DNA from: Liolophura sinensis | Taxonomy: Eukaryota; Mollusca; Polyplacophora; Chitonida; Chitonidae | DNA length: 64,000 nt | Direction of reading: 5' to 3' | NCBI RefSeq assembly: GCF_032854445.1 | Contig: NC_088300.1 | Span: 69,540,984-69,604,983, forward strand | Part shown: piece by piece, positions 10,652 through 22,071 of the stretch | How positions within the stretch are numbered: position 1 is the stretch's first letter | Layout of the letters: every line of letters begins with the position of its first letter | Notes under the pieces: model-generated | Told to the model about the DNA's origin: nothing | Databases searched by the model: none | What the model saw: the letters and a program-made list of their open reading frames with translations, nothing else | Program-made: the position numbers and the translations under genes

Positions 10652-10829
10652 ATTTATTTATTTATTTATTTGATTGGTGTTTTACGCCGTACTCAAGAAT
10701 ATTTGACTTATACCATGGCGGCCAGCATTACGGTGGGTGGAAACCGGGCAGAGCTCAGGGAAACCCTCGACCATCTGCAGGTTGCTGGCAGACCTTCCCA
10801 CGTACGACAGGAGAGGAAGCCAGAATGAG
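10652..10829 (-). mobile_element. SINE family A in the LTR, head truncated
   Basis: Begins with TTTA repeats and gattggtgttttacgccgta, continues through the GC-rich body to gaggaagccagaatgag. The tRNA-like head is missing. It splits the 5' LTR and so is younger than it. Confidence 0.85.
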
Positions 10830-11025
10830 TTTATATACATGTATTTTTTTGTATATTATTGTCAGTTGTATTATTTGTTTATTTTGTTCAAATATATGTA
10901 CTAAACTTAGTCGAGCGTCTTCGTGTTTCTTTGTTTGATCTTGTGTAAGGTTTATCGCTGATCGGAGAGTTAAACAAGCAAGTAGTTTGTCATCTTTACT
11001 CTCCAGTAGTGGTACTCTTACATAT

Positions 11026-11041
11026 TGGGGGCTTGTCCGGG
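11026..11041 (+). other. primer-binding site, tRNA-Pro type
   Basis: tgggggcttgtccggg lies 3 bp after the LTR end. It differs by one base from the proline-tRNA complement known from many retroelements (tgggggctcgtccggg). Confidence 0.75.
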
Positions 11042-11958
11042 TGTCAATTTAATGACTCATTCCTTGATAATGAGAATTTGTCAGTTGTTGAGCTGTCTGA
11101 GTTAAGAAAGGCAGACTTAAGGAAAATATCTGACAAGTTTGAACCGGACTTCAGCCAGAGTCTTAGAAAAAGGGAAATGGTCGATGCTAATAGCAACTCT
11201 TAAACTTAGGAAATACTTTACTTATTACGGGCCAAAGTTTTGATATTGAGATTCAGTTAGAGATGAAAGTGTTTAAGTTAAAAAGGAACGAAAGAGAAAG
11301 AGAAGAAAGGGAAAGAGAGGAAAGAGAGCTTGAGTTAGAGAAGTTGAAATTGGAAAAGGCAGCGAGAGAAACAAACAGTTTGAGGTTAAACTGAAGGAAC
11401 TCCAGGTTGAAAGCAGTGATAGTGAAGCTGTTAGTCGTAGTCACCAAGGATTTGGTTTGGCTCGGAACATTCCATTAGTGCCGAGATTCAATGATAAAAA
11501 CGTAGACAAGTTTTTTTCTGTCCTTTGAGAAAGTGGCTGTTAGCTTGGAATGGCCTGGAAGGTATTGGACAATGTTACTGAAAAGTACATTTGAAAGTAA
11601 AGTCGCAAAGGTATATTCTCCTTTGTCAGGTAGATCAGTCTTCAGATTACAAAACAGTTAAGGCTGTGGTTTTGCCTGCTTATGCGCTTGTACCGGAGGC
11701 CTATAGGTAGAAGTTCAGACAGTTGTCTGGAGAACTGGAGTTTGCCAGGGGTAAAGAAACACTGTTGGTTAACTGGTACAGGGCTTTGAAGTTAGATCAT
11801 TCTTTTGAGGATTTAAGGGAGGCTGTTCACATGGAGGAATGTAAGAACAGTGTTCCTAATGAGGTCAAGGTTTATTTAGATGTCAAGGACGTTAAGACCT
11901 CAGCCAGTAAATTGGCTGATAAATATGAGTTAACTCATAAATATAAGCGTCATGTCCG
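11040..11958 (+). pseudogene. gag pseudogene, N-terminal and central part
   Basis: Pieces in several frames: an N-terminal LSVVELSELRKADLRKIS region, a strongly charged coiled coil (Arg/Glu-rich, 11260-11400), then at 11723-11958 an ORF with LSGELEFARGKETLLVNWY and a following helical region typical of gypsy-type gag in invertebrates. Several stops and frameshifts are present. The frame is cut at about 11958 by the Penelope-like insertion. Confidence 0.75.
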
Positions 11959-11959
11959 A

Positions 11960-14884
11960 CATTCATATACCATTCGTAGTCCGTAAAGGGCGTTCCAAGT
12001 CCATAATCGCAAAATCCATTTCCAAAACAACGTTTAACATTAGCTCCCAAAGACAAAGGTATGTAAGAAATTATACAAATAAGAAATAAAGCCGGTAACA
12101 CACAAGAGAGAAGCGGTCATCAGTTTTCAATGATACCGGGCAGACAGGGGATAATTCAGGCATGAATTCCATATCAAAATTCAAATTCGTAGTCCGTGAA
12201 TGAGTTCCAGGTCAAATAACAATTAATCAAGTATCTCAGTCGCGCTTTGATTGCAACTGTTCATAAATGCATCATGCTGATGTAATGAGCATGGTTACCT
12301 TTACGGCCCGCAGCCCCAGGTTAAGCGGTAGTAGATACAGTTCGAAAATGACGAGCGTTACAGACCCTAACCGATCAGATTTTGATTCAAAAGTAACAGA
12401 CGACTACGTCTTTCCCGTTAATATGTAAAGATCTCATACTGCAAGAGGCGCTATCTATGATGTTCTTTTTTAAGATAGACGGTTACACTGGGCAACCAGC
12501 GCGATCTATGTTGTTAAATACCATGTACGTGATACATATGTACATGGGGATAACAGCGCCGTCTATGTGGTTGATCACAACGCAGATCGCCAAAGATTCT
12601 GAACGCTCTGTCCATATCTGCCAACGAGAGCGTTATACTCGTTGTAAAATTTGAGAAACTTAGAATGAAGGCGTTTGATGGAGTACCCTTGACAAACTAG
12701 TTTTTGAACTAGCAACTTGTGACACAGATTAAAGCCATCACAATTAACGCAACATCTGACAAATGCTACAAGGCGAGATATGTATACGCCATATGCGGGA
12801 CCCTTTGGTATATTGCTATCCAAATAAGGATAGTTTACAATATCAAACTTGAAATTATTCTTTTGTCGTAAAGGCGGCGTGAAAGGAGACTTTGTTCGTC
12901 TTTGTACAGATACAGATCCAAATAAGATGTACCATCAGGACTATCTGTTGCCTCCTTTAAATCCAATGAAGGCGGATGGATTTCCTTCACCGCTTCAGCA
13001 ATATGGGGGTTATTTAACACCAGTAGATCACCAATATACAGCTTGGTAAATGAGAAGGATCGAGTTTTAAAGATATTACTGTTAAGTAATTTCTGCATAT
13101 AGTTGTATTCATATGAAAACAGGTATAGGTCTGCCAAAAGAGGCGCACAGTTGGAATACCTATGTACTGTTGGTAAATGGTATCCCCGAATTTCACATAG
13201 ATGTTATTAATAAGAAATTCAAGTAATTCAATAAATAATGTAACATCCCATGAGTGGTAACCTTTATAAATAGTAGAACTAAAGAAAGCCTTATTGCTTC
13301 TGACGTTAATGTAACGAAGACCTGTTTTGGTAAATACCGAGACAATTAACGACGATATGCTTTCAATAAGATCTTTGTGAGCTATCGTAGTATAGAGAGT
13401 AGAGAAATCCCATGTGGACACGTCTTTGAATGGTATATGCATATGAGCATCAAGTTCATGCAGTTGACACCTGAATTTTTTTGTTATGGCACAATACTTA
13501 TTCCAAAATGACTACTTCTTGTAACGCTCTCGTAAGTAGAGTTGACAAGAATTTGGTGGTACAAATTTTTGAACTCGAAAAAAAATCGAGCCTTGTATGG
13601 GGATTTATGCATTTTAGGAATCCAGTAAAGTTGTGGTATTTCTGTTTGAAGGGTAGGCATATTTATGCGCCTTTCTTTAAGAAAGGTTTTGTGTGTGTTA
13701 AATTGTTCCTCCAGAGTACATGTAATAGCAGAATACGTGGATGTCGTTGTAGATGAACATAGCTCTTGAACAAGAATTTGATAATACTAATTCTTGCAAA
13801 TAAAGATGACGTTGTTAGGAGCCTTGTCTGCTACAGTGATGACAAATTTACCATGAAGGTCAGCGAGTGTTTCTTGCACAGTGGGATCCTTCAGAACCTG
13901 TTTAACTTTAGGTAGAGCATCAATGTCTAGATGGTGTATAGCTAAACTAACCTTCTTTTTGACCATCTCAAGCCGAAGAATCCACTTTCTCCCGTTTTGA
14001 CCATTTTTTTTTACATACTCCTCAAGCGCCGAGATGATATTTTTTTGTTAGATCGAATGTTGACATTTCTGTTTACATGTGTCGTAGGTAAAAACTGAGG
14101 ATTCACAATCACAGTTATAGCCGCCAGAAGTATACGTCGCCAAATCGAACTCCTTGATGGCCTGGGAATAATTGAAAATTTTGGAAGCTATAGGCTTTGT
14201 ATACTCATAGGATATGTAAGGTAGCTCTTAGATATTAAAATAATTAGGCACCGCAATACGAACATCAGGTTCATTAAAGATGCGTGGTAGGTTAATTAAA
14301 TCAAAGCCACTGTCTAAATACTTTATCTTCAGAAAGAGTCGTGTTGAGTTTCAATTGTAGTTACATGGCGATACAATCGAAAATACGATATGTCTTGACA
14401 CAGAGGTACAAGGTGAGGTGGAACATTAAAATTGTGTATGTTATTGGATACGTCTTGAACTACCTGTTTTAGCAAGTTCAATAGCAGTGCATAAACATGT
14501 AATACCGTGCGTAGAGCATGCATGCTGTTGGTGTCATACGAAAATCCTACTAAATAACTAACTGTAACGTGTTTGTGAATCATGTTTCCGTTGAACTTCC
14601 TCCTACCATGATTGCGAGGTCTACGTTTATGGTATTTGAATAAATTTGTTATGATGGAGTCATGTGGTTGGCTAAATGTTACATTGCCGATTCCCATAAC
14701 GTTATCATTCAACCCATACGGGAAGACTGAACCAATCTCTAGCATCCAGAAAAGCTCACGGTCCTGAATTTTACGTTCAAATTCGACATCTGTCTCATTT
14801 GTTGATGGACAAACCGATTCTATTATTTGAATGCTGAAATGGTCCCAGTCATAATGAGTACAACACTCATTACGACCGATGTTT
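11960..14884 (-). mobile_element. Penelope-like element, 5'-truncated, inserted in gag
   Basis: Read on the minus strand from 14884: the end of a GIY-YIG-endonuclease-like region (RELFWMLEIGSVFPYGLND at about 14720-14780), a linker, an upstream RT region (ADKAPNNVIFI, LYWIPKMHKSPYKARF), then RT with DFSTLYTTIAHKDL and YIGDLL in place of the catalytic YIDD, and LYDKR and GPAYGVYISRL blocks ending near 12575. The remaining 600 bp towards 11960 are non-coding and hold a repeated attcgtagtccgt motif. Multiple frameshifts and stops are present. The endonuclease appears N-terminal to RT, the permuted order described for the Naiad/Chlamys type; that subclass assignment is inference. Confidence 0.75.
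12575..13442 (-). pseudogene. Penelope-like reverse transcriptase pseudogene
   Basis: Three frame-shifted ORFs (13014-13442, 12835-13137, 12575-12823) together cover the RT fingers, palm and thumb. The palm motif has Gly for the first catalytic Asp (YIGDLL), so it would be inactive even if the frame were intact. Confidence 0.75.
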
Positions 14885-15450
14885 TCAGATGTTTAGTCCA
14901 TAAGACTAATGTACGAAAATTTCAGATTAAATTTCAGAAGAAGTGAAATTCTGATAAGAAGACTTCACATTTTAGTACTGACAAGGAGAACGGTGAGAAG
15001 CGTAAGTCAAATGAGGGTTTTTCTTCTGACAAGAAGACCTTCCAGTCCAAACTTCAAGATGTAAATCCACCTTCTTGTCGTTATTGTAAAGCCACAGGAG
15101 ATCTGTTATCCACGTGCCCAGTTCTGAAGATGAAAGAGGAGCGAAAGGCAATAACTTTTGTTACCTGTAGTTGTACACCAGTGGGGTCACAGGTATAGAT
15201 AGGTAGTGTTGGCCTTATCGTTAAACCACAAGCTAAGGAGGTAGGGGACTCCAGAGACATACTGGGCATTCATGTCGAATGGTGTGGTTACTGTTAATGG
15301 AGTTACCTCCCCTGTTCGTAGACGTGGGGATCAAGGGGCTAGTCTTCGATGTTGGCAGATGTGATTCCTGTACATTCTGATAAGACCAGCAGTCATGTTT
15401 TGATTCAGGGTATTAATAGAAATTTTATGTCTGTTCCATTACTGGAGACT
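14885..15450 (+). pseudogene. gag zinc knuckle and aspartic protease remnants
   Basis: Gag resumes after the insertion. A CCHC-type knuckle reads CRYCKATGDLLSTC at 15076-15117, with Asp where His is expected. Further on, RGDQGAS near 15320-15345 corresponds to the protease active site, with Gln in place of the Thr/Ser of DTG, followed after a frameshift by ADVIPVHSDKTSSHVLIQGI. Homology then jumps to the 3' LTR, so all of pol is deleted. Confidence 0.75.
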
Positions 15451-15587
15451 TCCTCAATATATGTATTGAACTTGGTCAAACGTCTTCGTGTCTCTTTGTT
15501 TGATCTCGTGTAAGACCTATCTCTGATCTTAGAGTTAAACAAGCCAGTTCTTTCTCATCTGTATTCTGCGATAGGGGTAGCCTTACA
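15450..15587 (+). repeat. 3' LTR remnant
   Basis: Matches the last 140 bp of the 5' LTR (shared tctttgtttgatct, agagttaaacaag, cttaca end). The upstream part of the LTR is deleted. Confidence 0.8.
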
Positions 15588-16575
15588 CTGTAAAACTGCT
15601 GAACTCACTTAGGCATAGATATACAAAATGTTATCTGTTATGGAATTGGATTCTGGTGTCTATGGAATAGGTGAGGGAACTGTCGTTTAATTCGGGATTA
15701 TTTTCCTTTGACCACGTCCAAACACCCGAATACCGACTGAATATCCCTCTATTGTCAAAAGAAGCTTTTATGTTTTCACACTGAAATAAACGCTACATTC
15801 AGCAAAATTGTTTTCACTTAGAACACTCATGAAAATCTCCTTTTCTATGCAACGGATTTGAGCAGCAGCGGTTAAAAATGAAGGCATGTGCTAATATCTG
15901 CTTTTACAGAAAAAGCGGTTTTACTTGCATAAAAACATTTGTTTTTTGAGTCATACTAATTGGAAGAGCATTTCTGTGTTATTGACACAAAAAAATCCAG
16001 TAAAATATCGACTAAAAATGGAAGCAACAGGCAATGTTTTGCAAAGTTACTGTTACAAAGGGAAAATGTGATTTAAGTGCCTTGAAAAATTGGAATATGA
16101 GTACAAACCGGTGAATTCATCAGGTGATATGAGTACTAACCGGTGAAAAAAAATCAGGTTATATGGGTAGAAACTGCTCATCTGATTAGTTGATATGTGT
16201 AAAAACTAATGAATTCATCAGGTAATATAAGTACAAACCGTTGAATTGATCAGGTGCTACAAGTACGAACTGAAAATGCATCAGGTGATATGAGTACAAA
16301 GAGCTGAATTCTTCAGGTGATAAGATTACAAACTGCTGCATGTGTTATCAGTACAATCTTCTGAATTCATCAGGTGATATGAGTTCAAACAGGTTAATTC
16401 ATCAGGTGATGTGGGTACAAACTGTTAGATTCTTCAAGTGATATCAGTACAAAAAGCTGAATTCATCAGGTGCTATCATTACAAACTGCTGACGTCATCA
16501 TGTGATATGAGTACAGGCGACTGAATTCGCAAGGTGAGTACAAACTGAATTCATCAGGTAATGTAAGTACAAACA
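15588..16575 (+). repeat. composite satellite unit 1: spacer plus 32-bp array
   Basis: Starts with half a 32-bp unit, then a spacer copy (15612-16090; marker tggaattggattctggtgtc), then about 15 units of 30-32 bp (16098-16575), many retaining GAATTC. The spacer start is truncated where the LTR element lies. Confidence 0.85.
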
Positions 16576-18190
16576 TTCTCTCTGTGCACTGTTACCTGCT
16601 TTTAACTTAACTCAACTTTAAAACAAACAAAAGAAGGAAAATTATGATCAGTTTAGTTTGCATTATTTAGGCATATAATGCAAAATGTGATCTGTTGTGG
16701 AACTGGATTCTGGTGTCTATGGAACAGTGAAGGGAACTATGTCGTTTAATTCGAAATTATCTCTTTGATCATATCCTAAAACCAGCGTAGAGATTGAATC
16801 CATCCATTGCCAGAAGAAGCTCTTATTTTCTCACGCTAAAATAAACACTATATGTTCAGCAAAATTGATTTCATTCACAACACTCATGAAAATATTCATT
16901 TCTATACAACGGATTCAAGCAGCAGCGTTAAAAATGAAGGTATGTGTTAGTATCTAATATTAGAGAAAAAGAGGTTTTACCTGCATTCAGAAAAAATCCT
17001 TCCGTTTTGAGTCATCTTAAATGAAAGAATATTTCTGTGTTACTGATGTTAAAATACACAAATATTACTAATGAATAATGGAATCTCTGAACACTGATTT
17101 GCAACGATACCATTAAAAAGGGAAAAATGAATGAAATACTTCGCTGAAAAGTACAAACTGGTGAATTTATTAGGTGACATGAGTACAAAATGCTTAATTC
17201 CACAGGCGATGTGAGTAGAAACTGGTGAACTCATCAGGCTATATGAGTAGAAGCTGCTGAATTCATCAGATTATATCAGTACAAAATGCTGAATGTATAA
17301 GGTGAAATCAGTACAAGTGACTGAATTCATCAAGTGAAATCGGTACAAACTGGTGAATTCATCAGGTGATATCACTACCAGCTGCTGAATTCATGAGATG
17401 ATATGAGTACAAACTGGTGAATTCATCAGGTGATATCACTAACACCGGCTGAATTCATAAGATGATATGAGTACAAAATGTTGAATTCCTGAAGTGACAT
17501 CAGTATAAACTGGTGAATTCATCAGGTGATATAAGTACAATCTGTTGAATTCATCAGGTGAAATCAGTACAAACTGCTGAATTCATCAGGCGATATAAGT
17601 ACAATCTGTTGAATTTATCAGGGGAAGTCAGTACAAACTGCTGAATTCATCAGGTGAAATTAGTAAAAACTGCTGAATTCATCAGGTGAAATTAGTAAAA
17701 ACTGCGGAATTCCTGAGATGATGTGAGAACAAACTGCTGAGTTGATTAAATGATATGAGTATAAAGTTCATCAGGTGATGTGAGTACAAACTGTGATTTC
17801 ATCAGATGTTATCAGTACAACGTGCTGAATTCATTAGGTGATATGAGAACAACTGCTCAATTCCTCGGTTGATGTGGGTGAAAACTAATGAATTAATCGG
17901 GCGATACAAGAACAAACTGGTGAATTTATCAGGTTAAATTATTACAAACAGCTAAGTTCATTACGTGATGTAATTACAAACTGGTGATGTAATTAAAAAC
18001 TGGTGATACTTCAAGTGATATCAGTACAAATATCTGAATTCATCAGGTGACATCATTACAGACTGCTGAATACATCAGGTGATATTTGCACTAACGACTG
18101 AATTCGCCAGGTGAGTACAAACTGGTGAATTCATTCGGTATAAATATGGGTGTAAAAAGCTGAATTCATCAGGTAATATGAGTACAAATA
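16576..18190 (+). repeat. composite satellite unit 2, the longest
   Basis: Spacer 16576-17150 collinear with unit 1, then about 32 units of 30-33 bp up to 18190. Units vary; consensus gtacaaactgctgaattcat then caggtgatatga. No protein is encoded. Confidence 0.9.
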
Positions 18191-18735
18191 TTCATTCCGT
18201 ATACTATGACAAGCTTTTAACATATTACAATAAAAAAGGAGAACTGTGATCAATTAAGTTTGCATTGTTTAGACATATACAAAATGTAATCTGTGATGGA
18301 ATTGGATTCTGGTGTCTTGCATTCAGAAAAAACCCATCATTCTAAATGAAAGAATATTTCCTATAAAGGCACTGGTGAGAAAGTGAAGTGAAATTAATAT
18401 TAAACTATGGAAGCAACAGCCAACGCTTTGTTACAAATGAAAAATACAAATTAAGTACAGCTCTACGAAATGGAATATGAGTACAAACTGGTGACTTCAT
18501 CAGGTTAAATTAGTGCACACAGCTGAGTTTATTACAAACTGGTGAATATTTCAAATGATGTCAGTACAAAAAGCCGACTTCATCAGGTGATTTGAGTACA
18601 AACTGGTGAATTCATCAGGTTATATGAGTAGAAAATGGTGAATTCACCAGGTGATATGAGCATAAACTGGTGAGTTCATCACAAGATATGAGTACAAACC
18701 TAAATTCATCGGGTGATGTGAGTACATCAGGAAAA
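18190..18735 (+). repeat. composite satellite unit 3 with shortened spacer
   Basis: The spacer has an internal deletion: ggattctggtgtct runs directly into gcattcagaaaaaaccc. It is followed by about eight 32-bp units (18478-18735). Confidence 0.85.
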
Positions 18736-19105
18736 TTGTGATCCATTTAGTTTGCATCATATAGGCATAAAATACAAAATGTAATGTGAGTTTCCCCTGG
18801 GCTCTGAGAAAGAAAAACATTCATTCCGTGTGCTAATAAATGCTTTTAACTTATTAAAATAAAAAAAGGAAATCTGTGATCAATTCAGTCAGCATTATTC
18901 ATCCATAAAATACAAAATGTAGTCTGTTATGGAATTGGATTATGGTGTCAATGAAATAGGGGAGGGAACTATGTCGTTTATTTCGAGATTATTTCCCTTT
19001 ATTCACATCCACAAACCCGTATAGCGATTGAATATCCCTGAATTGCCAAAGGACGCTTTTTTGTTCTCACGCTGAAATAAATATTATATATTCAGCAAAG
19101 ATATA
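18725..19105 (+). repeat. composite satellite, two partial spacer copies
   Basis: A short spacer start (18735-18790, gtttgcatcatataggcata) is followed by a second copy (18803-19105). The second ends abruptly after tatattcagcaaaga. No minisatellite block follows. Confidence 0.75.
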
Positions 19106-19634
19106 TCCCAAACTTTTATGTTGAGTTTATAGAAAGAAAAAGTCCACAATAGAATTCAAATATGTGAATGTCTTTAATCCTGTTAAAGCTTATAGCTTTA
19201 AGTGGTCTTTCTAGTGATTCCTATTTTGTATTTGAGCGGCCGTTTCCTTTAACCCCTTATGAGTGACGTAACAATTTTACGTGTAAGCCCACGGGGAAAC
19301 CTAGTATGGGCAAACTGGCCGAGGGCACCTGTTGCCCAGGTTTAATCCGGCTCCTCTAGCATGAGGGTGGACTGAAGGTATAAAGCTTACCTCCTGTCAC
19401 CGTTGCAATGTCAACGTTTCTGTTTCATTTCCTTGACTGTACTGAACAATGCAGGTACATGTAATTCAACCTGATTACACGTTTGAGTTGTCTAGGTCAT
19501 CCACTGAAATCTCTCAACACATACAACTTAGCGTCAGTTACATAACCGTTTCTAAACCGATATTGTATGATGTGATTTGCAATTAATATAATGCAAGAAG
19601 AATCAAAAGGATAGGTTTTATAGACGATATGGAG

Positions 19635-19862
19635 GATTTATTTATTTATTTGATTGGTGTTTTACGCCAGCATTATATTAGGTGGAAACCGGGCAGAGCC
19701 CAGGGGAAACCCACGACCATCAGCAGGTTTCTGCCAGACCTTCCCACGTAGGCCGGAGAGGAAGCCAGCATGAGCTGGACTTGAACTCACAACGACCGCA
19801 TTGGTGAGAGACTCCTGGGTCATTACGCTGCTCTAGCGCGCTAACCAACTGAGCGACGATAC
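19635..19862 (-). mobile_element. SINE family A, with tRNA-like head
   Basis: Tail (TTTA)n and gattggtgttttacgcc at 19637 onward; head at the right end with gctaaccaactgagcgac, the complement of a tRNA A box. About 30 bp are missing between the tail and the cagcattat body. A short gacgata repeat on both sides may be the target duplication. Confidence 0.85.
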
Positions 19863-20029
19863 TTAAACACAGCATGTTATTATTGCTGTTTTGCACACAG
19901 TGTCTGTAAAAAAAAAATGTTTTGGCAAATTTAGGAAACCATTTGGTTATTTGTTAAAATAAAATTGGAAACTTTATCAAGTGAGAAGAAAACTGTCAAA
20001 ATCTGATCCCCCTGCGCGAATCCTATGTT

Positions 20030-20600
20030 AAACAGCATTCATTTTGTGTATTGTTATCTGTTAATAACTTTTCAAAATTGAAAAGAAAGGAGAATGACGA
20101 CCAGTTTAGTTTGGATTGTTTATGCAGATAATACAAAATGTAATCAGTGATGGAACTGGATTGTGGTGTCTATATGCAATAAGAGAAGGACCTGATAATA
20201 TTGTCGTGGTTTATTTCTGGATTGTTTCCCTCTGACCACACCAAAAACCAAAAGAGCCATTGATTATCACAAAACTCTGAGAAGATGAAAATGAACACTG
20301 GTCAGTTCAAATATTTTCATTTTCAGCGGTCAATAAAATGGCTGATTTCGAGGGAACGAAATAAAATAGCAGCGTTTATAAAAAAAATGATGTGTTAATA
20401 TCCAATATTACAGGTACATAATCGTTTTTACCTGCATTAAAAAGCGCTGAGTTTGAGAATGATCTTAAATGGAAGAATATTTGTGTTTAACTGATGCGAA
20501 ATGCATGCAAATTTACAAATGAATAAAGGAAGCAGCGGATACTTTTTTGCATAGATATTGTTACAAATGAAAAATAATAAACTCGAACACTGCCCTGGGT
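20030..20600 (+). repeat. diverged satellite spacer copy
   Basis: Retains spacer markers attcattttgtgtattgtta, aatacaaaatgtaatcagtg and tggaactggattgtggtgtc in the same order as units 1-3. It lacks the 32-bp array. Confidence 0.7.
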
Positions 20601-21240
20601 TATTAAGCACTTGGATTCTGTGTTTTATTATTAGCCGCTGTAACGTAACCGGGTTTGGAAATAAGAATCAAAATGTAACGGGGCCCTCGCCGAAAGTATA
20701 ATCCAGAACAGCAATAATTATAGCATTGTTAAAAGAAATAAGCCTTCTTAGTGACATCCACCATGCTGATATTCGCAAATCATAGAAATCAAGTTCTTTC
20801 TTTGCCCCAAGTATGGTGAAAGGTTCAGCTTTATTTTACGGTTAACCAGCCCAAGATCTCTCATCACATATCTTCAGCCAAGTTACCATATACTACCATG
20901 TGGTTTCTAATTCGATTTTGTGGGATGAGACGTCGTTTGCAGGTTTAAAACGGACACTTTAATCACAATGTTTCATTTGTTCTGGCATTTTATTGATCGA
21001 AACGTGTTATTCTTGCACTTCAACTGAACTCAAAATATCCTCCAGTAGGTACATAGCTGACATTTACTGCACAGTTGACGTTAAGGCTATCCAGTTAAAA
21101 TGTGTTCACTGTCACGGCCCTGGACAATGATAAAAAAGTATCATTCAGACACGATTTTTGCGTCTTTATGTTACAATCTGGCATGGAGTCTGAGCCCTTT
21201 GAGTCTATGTCACACAAAAACAAATATGGTAATTTTAACA
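20600..21240. other. unannotated sequence
   Basis: Nothing recognised. Confidence 0.4.
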
Positions 21241-21439
21241 CAAAATCTCTTGTCCGACTGATGCTAGAATATATTCTGTTATTGTAACATAAGACCTTGT
21301 CATATTAAACATGATATCCTGTTAGTCTAATGCATTGTTTCTGATCTCTTAACAGGATATGTGTGCTATATAGTTAACAGAATAACCCGTTACAATAACA
21401 GGATACATTCTAACATCACACAGACAACAAACTTTCTGT
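21241..21439. mobile_element. palindromic MITE-like element
   Basis: Left arm 21260-21288 (gatgctagaatatattctgt...) and right arm 21389-21417 pair over 29 bp with few mismatches, and weaker pairing extends outward. An inner perfect 11-bp inverted repeat, atatcctgtta/taacaggatat, lies at 21314-21324 and 21350-21360. A lone right-arm copy lies at 27660-27693 (ataacagaatacattctagc). Non-coding. Confidence 0.7.
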
Positions 21440-22000
21440 TATATTTAGCCCATTATTTTCTTGAGAGAAGAGACGCGGACTGATGCTAAGTATTGTTAAA
21501 TGTGGAAAATGCCTACAATGTATATGGACGTTGGGAAGCCCCAAAACAATTAAACTTAACTAAGAATCAGTAACAGATTGCATCTGCTAGATTGCTGACT
21601 GTTTTAAAAAAGTCGTCGTGCCACCGAGCAATAAATCTCGGGAATTCTTCTAGTTAGAATTGGCTTAATTTTACAGAAGTTCGTAAAAATATGTCTCTAG
21701 TTATCGGCAGAGCTCAATCGGGCAGTCTAGCAGGAACTGTGAATGAGTAATAATATACATGTAATGTCAGTGAACTGTGTCACGCCACCTTCCGCGTGCG
21801 AAGATTGACATACGGAACAGGAAGACGTGTTCGCGCATGTGCAGCGGCAGATAACTAATCGGAAAACGAGGCAGTATGATGTTGTGAAGAGAGGGGCTAA
21901 ACAGGACATCGGGAGCTTTGTCTTCTTCTGTTTTTTTTTACGGATCTTTAGAAAATGGTTTTGACCGTTCATTACATGCCCCACAGTCGCTCGAATCCAT

Positions 22001-22004
<4 letters not shown>
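21440..22004. other. unannotated sequence
   Basis: Nothing recognised before the TA array. Confidence 0.4.

Positions 22005-22058
<54 letters not shown>
22005..22058. repeat. (TA)n microsatellite
   Basis: About 27 TA units bordered by acttt and aaagt. Confidence 0.95.
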
Positions 22059-22062
<4 letters not shown>

Positions 22063-22071
22063 AAAAGTGTG

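Larger units (their letters stand above)
10108..11022 (+). repeat. 5' LTR, interrupted by a SINE
   Basis: Starts TGTTTCG and ends CTTACA (TG...CA). The last 140 bp match 15450-15587 at clear but imperfect identity, implying old insertion. Without the SINE it is about 740 bp. Confidence 0.75.
10108..15587 (+). mobile_element. decayed Ty3/gypsy-type LTR retrotransposon
   Basis: The order is 5' LTR (10108-11022), proline-type primer-binding site (11026-11041), gag pieces, a foreign insertion (about 11960-14884), gag zinc knuckle, protease remnant and 3' LTR end (15450-15587). Reverse transcriptase, RNase H and integrase are absent. Target-site copies are cagt (10104-10107) and ctgt (15588-15591), one mismatch. 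The host repeat unit continues in phase across the insertion. All coding parts carry stops or frameshifts, so the element is dead. Confidence 0.85.

Noticed and set aside
11009-11203. Independent small host gene at 11009
   Set aside because: The frame starts within the LTR/primer-site junction and its sequence is the gag N-terminus of the LTR element.
14329-14745. 138-codon host protein on the minus strand
   Set aside because: Contains the FPYGLND segment and sits in order with Penelope-like RT pieces, so it is part of that element.
16095-18735. CRISPR array
   Set aside because: The 32-bp units are contiguous with no unique spacers between them, the genome is animal, and no cas genes are present. 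It is a minisatellite.
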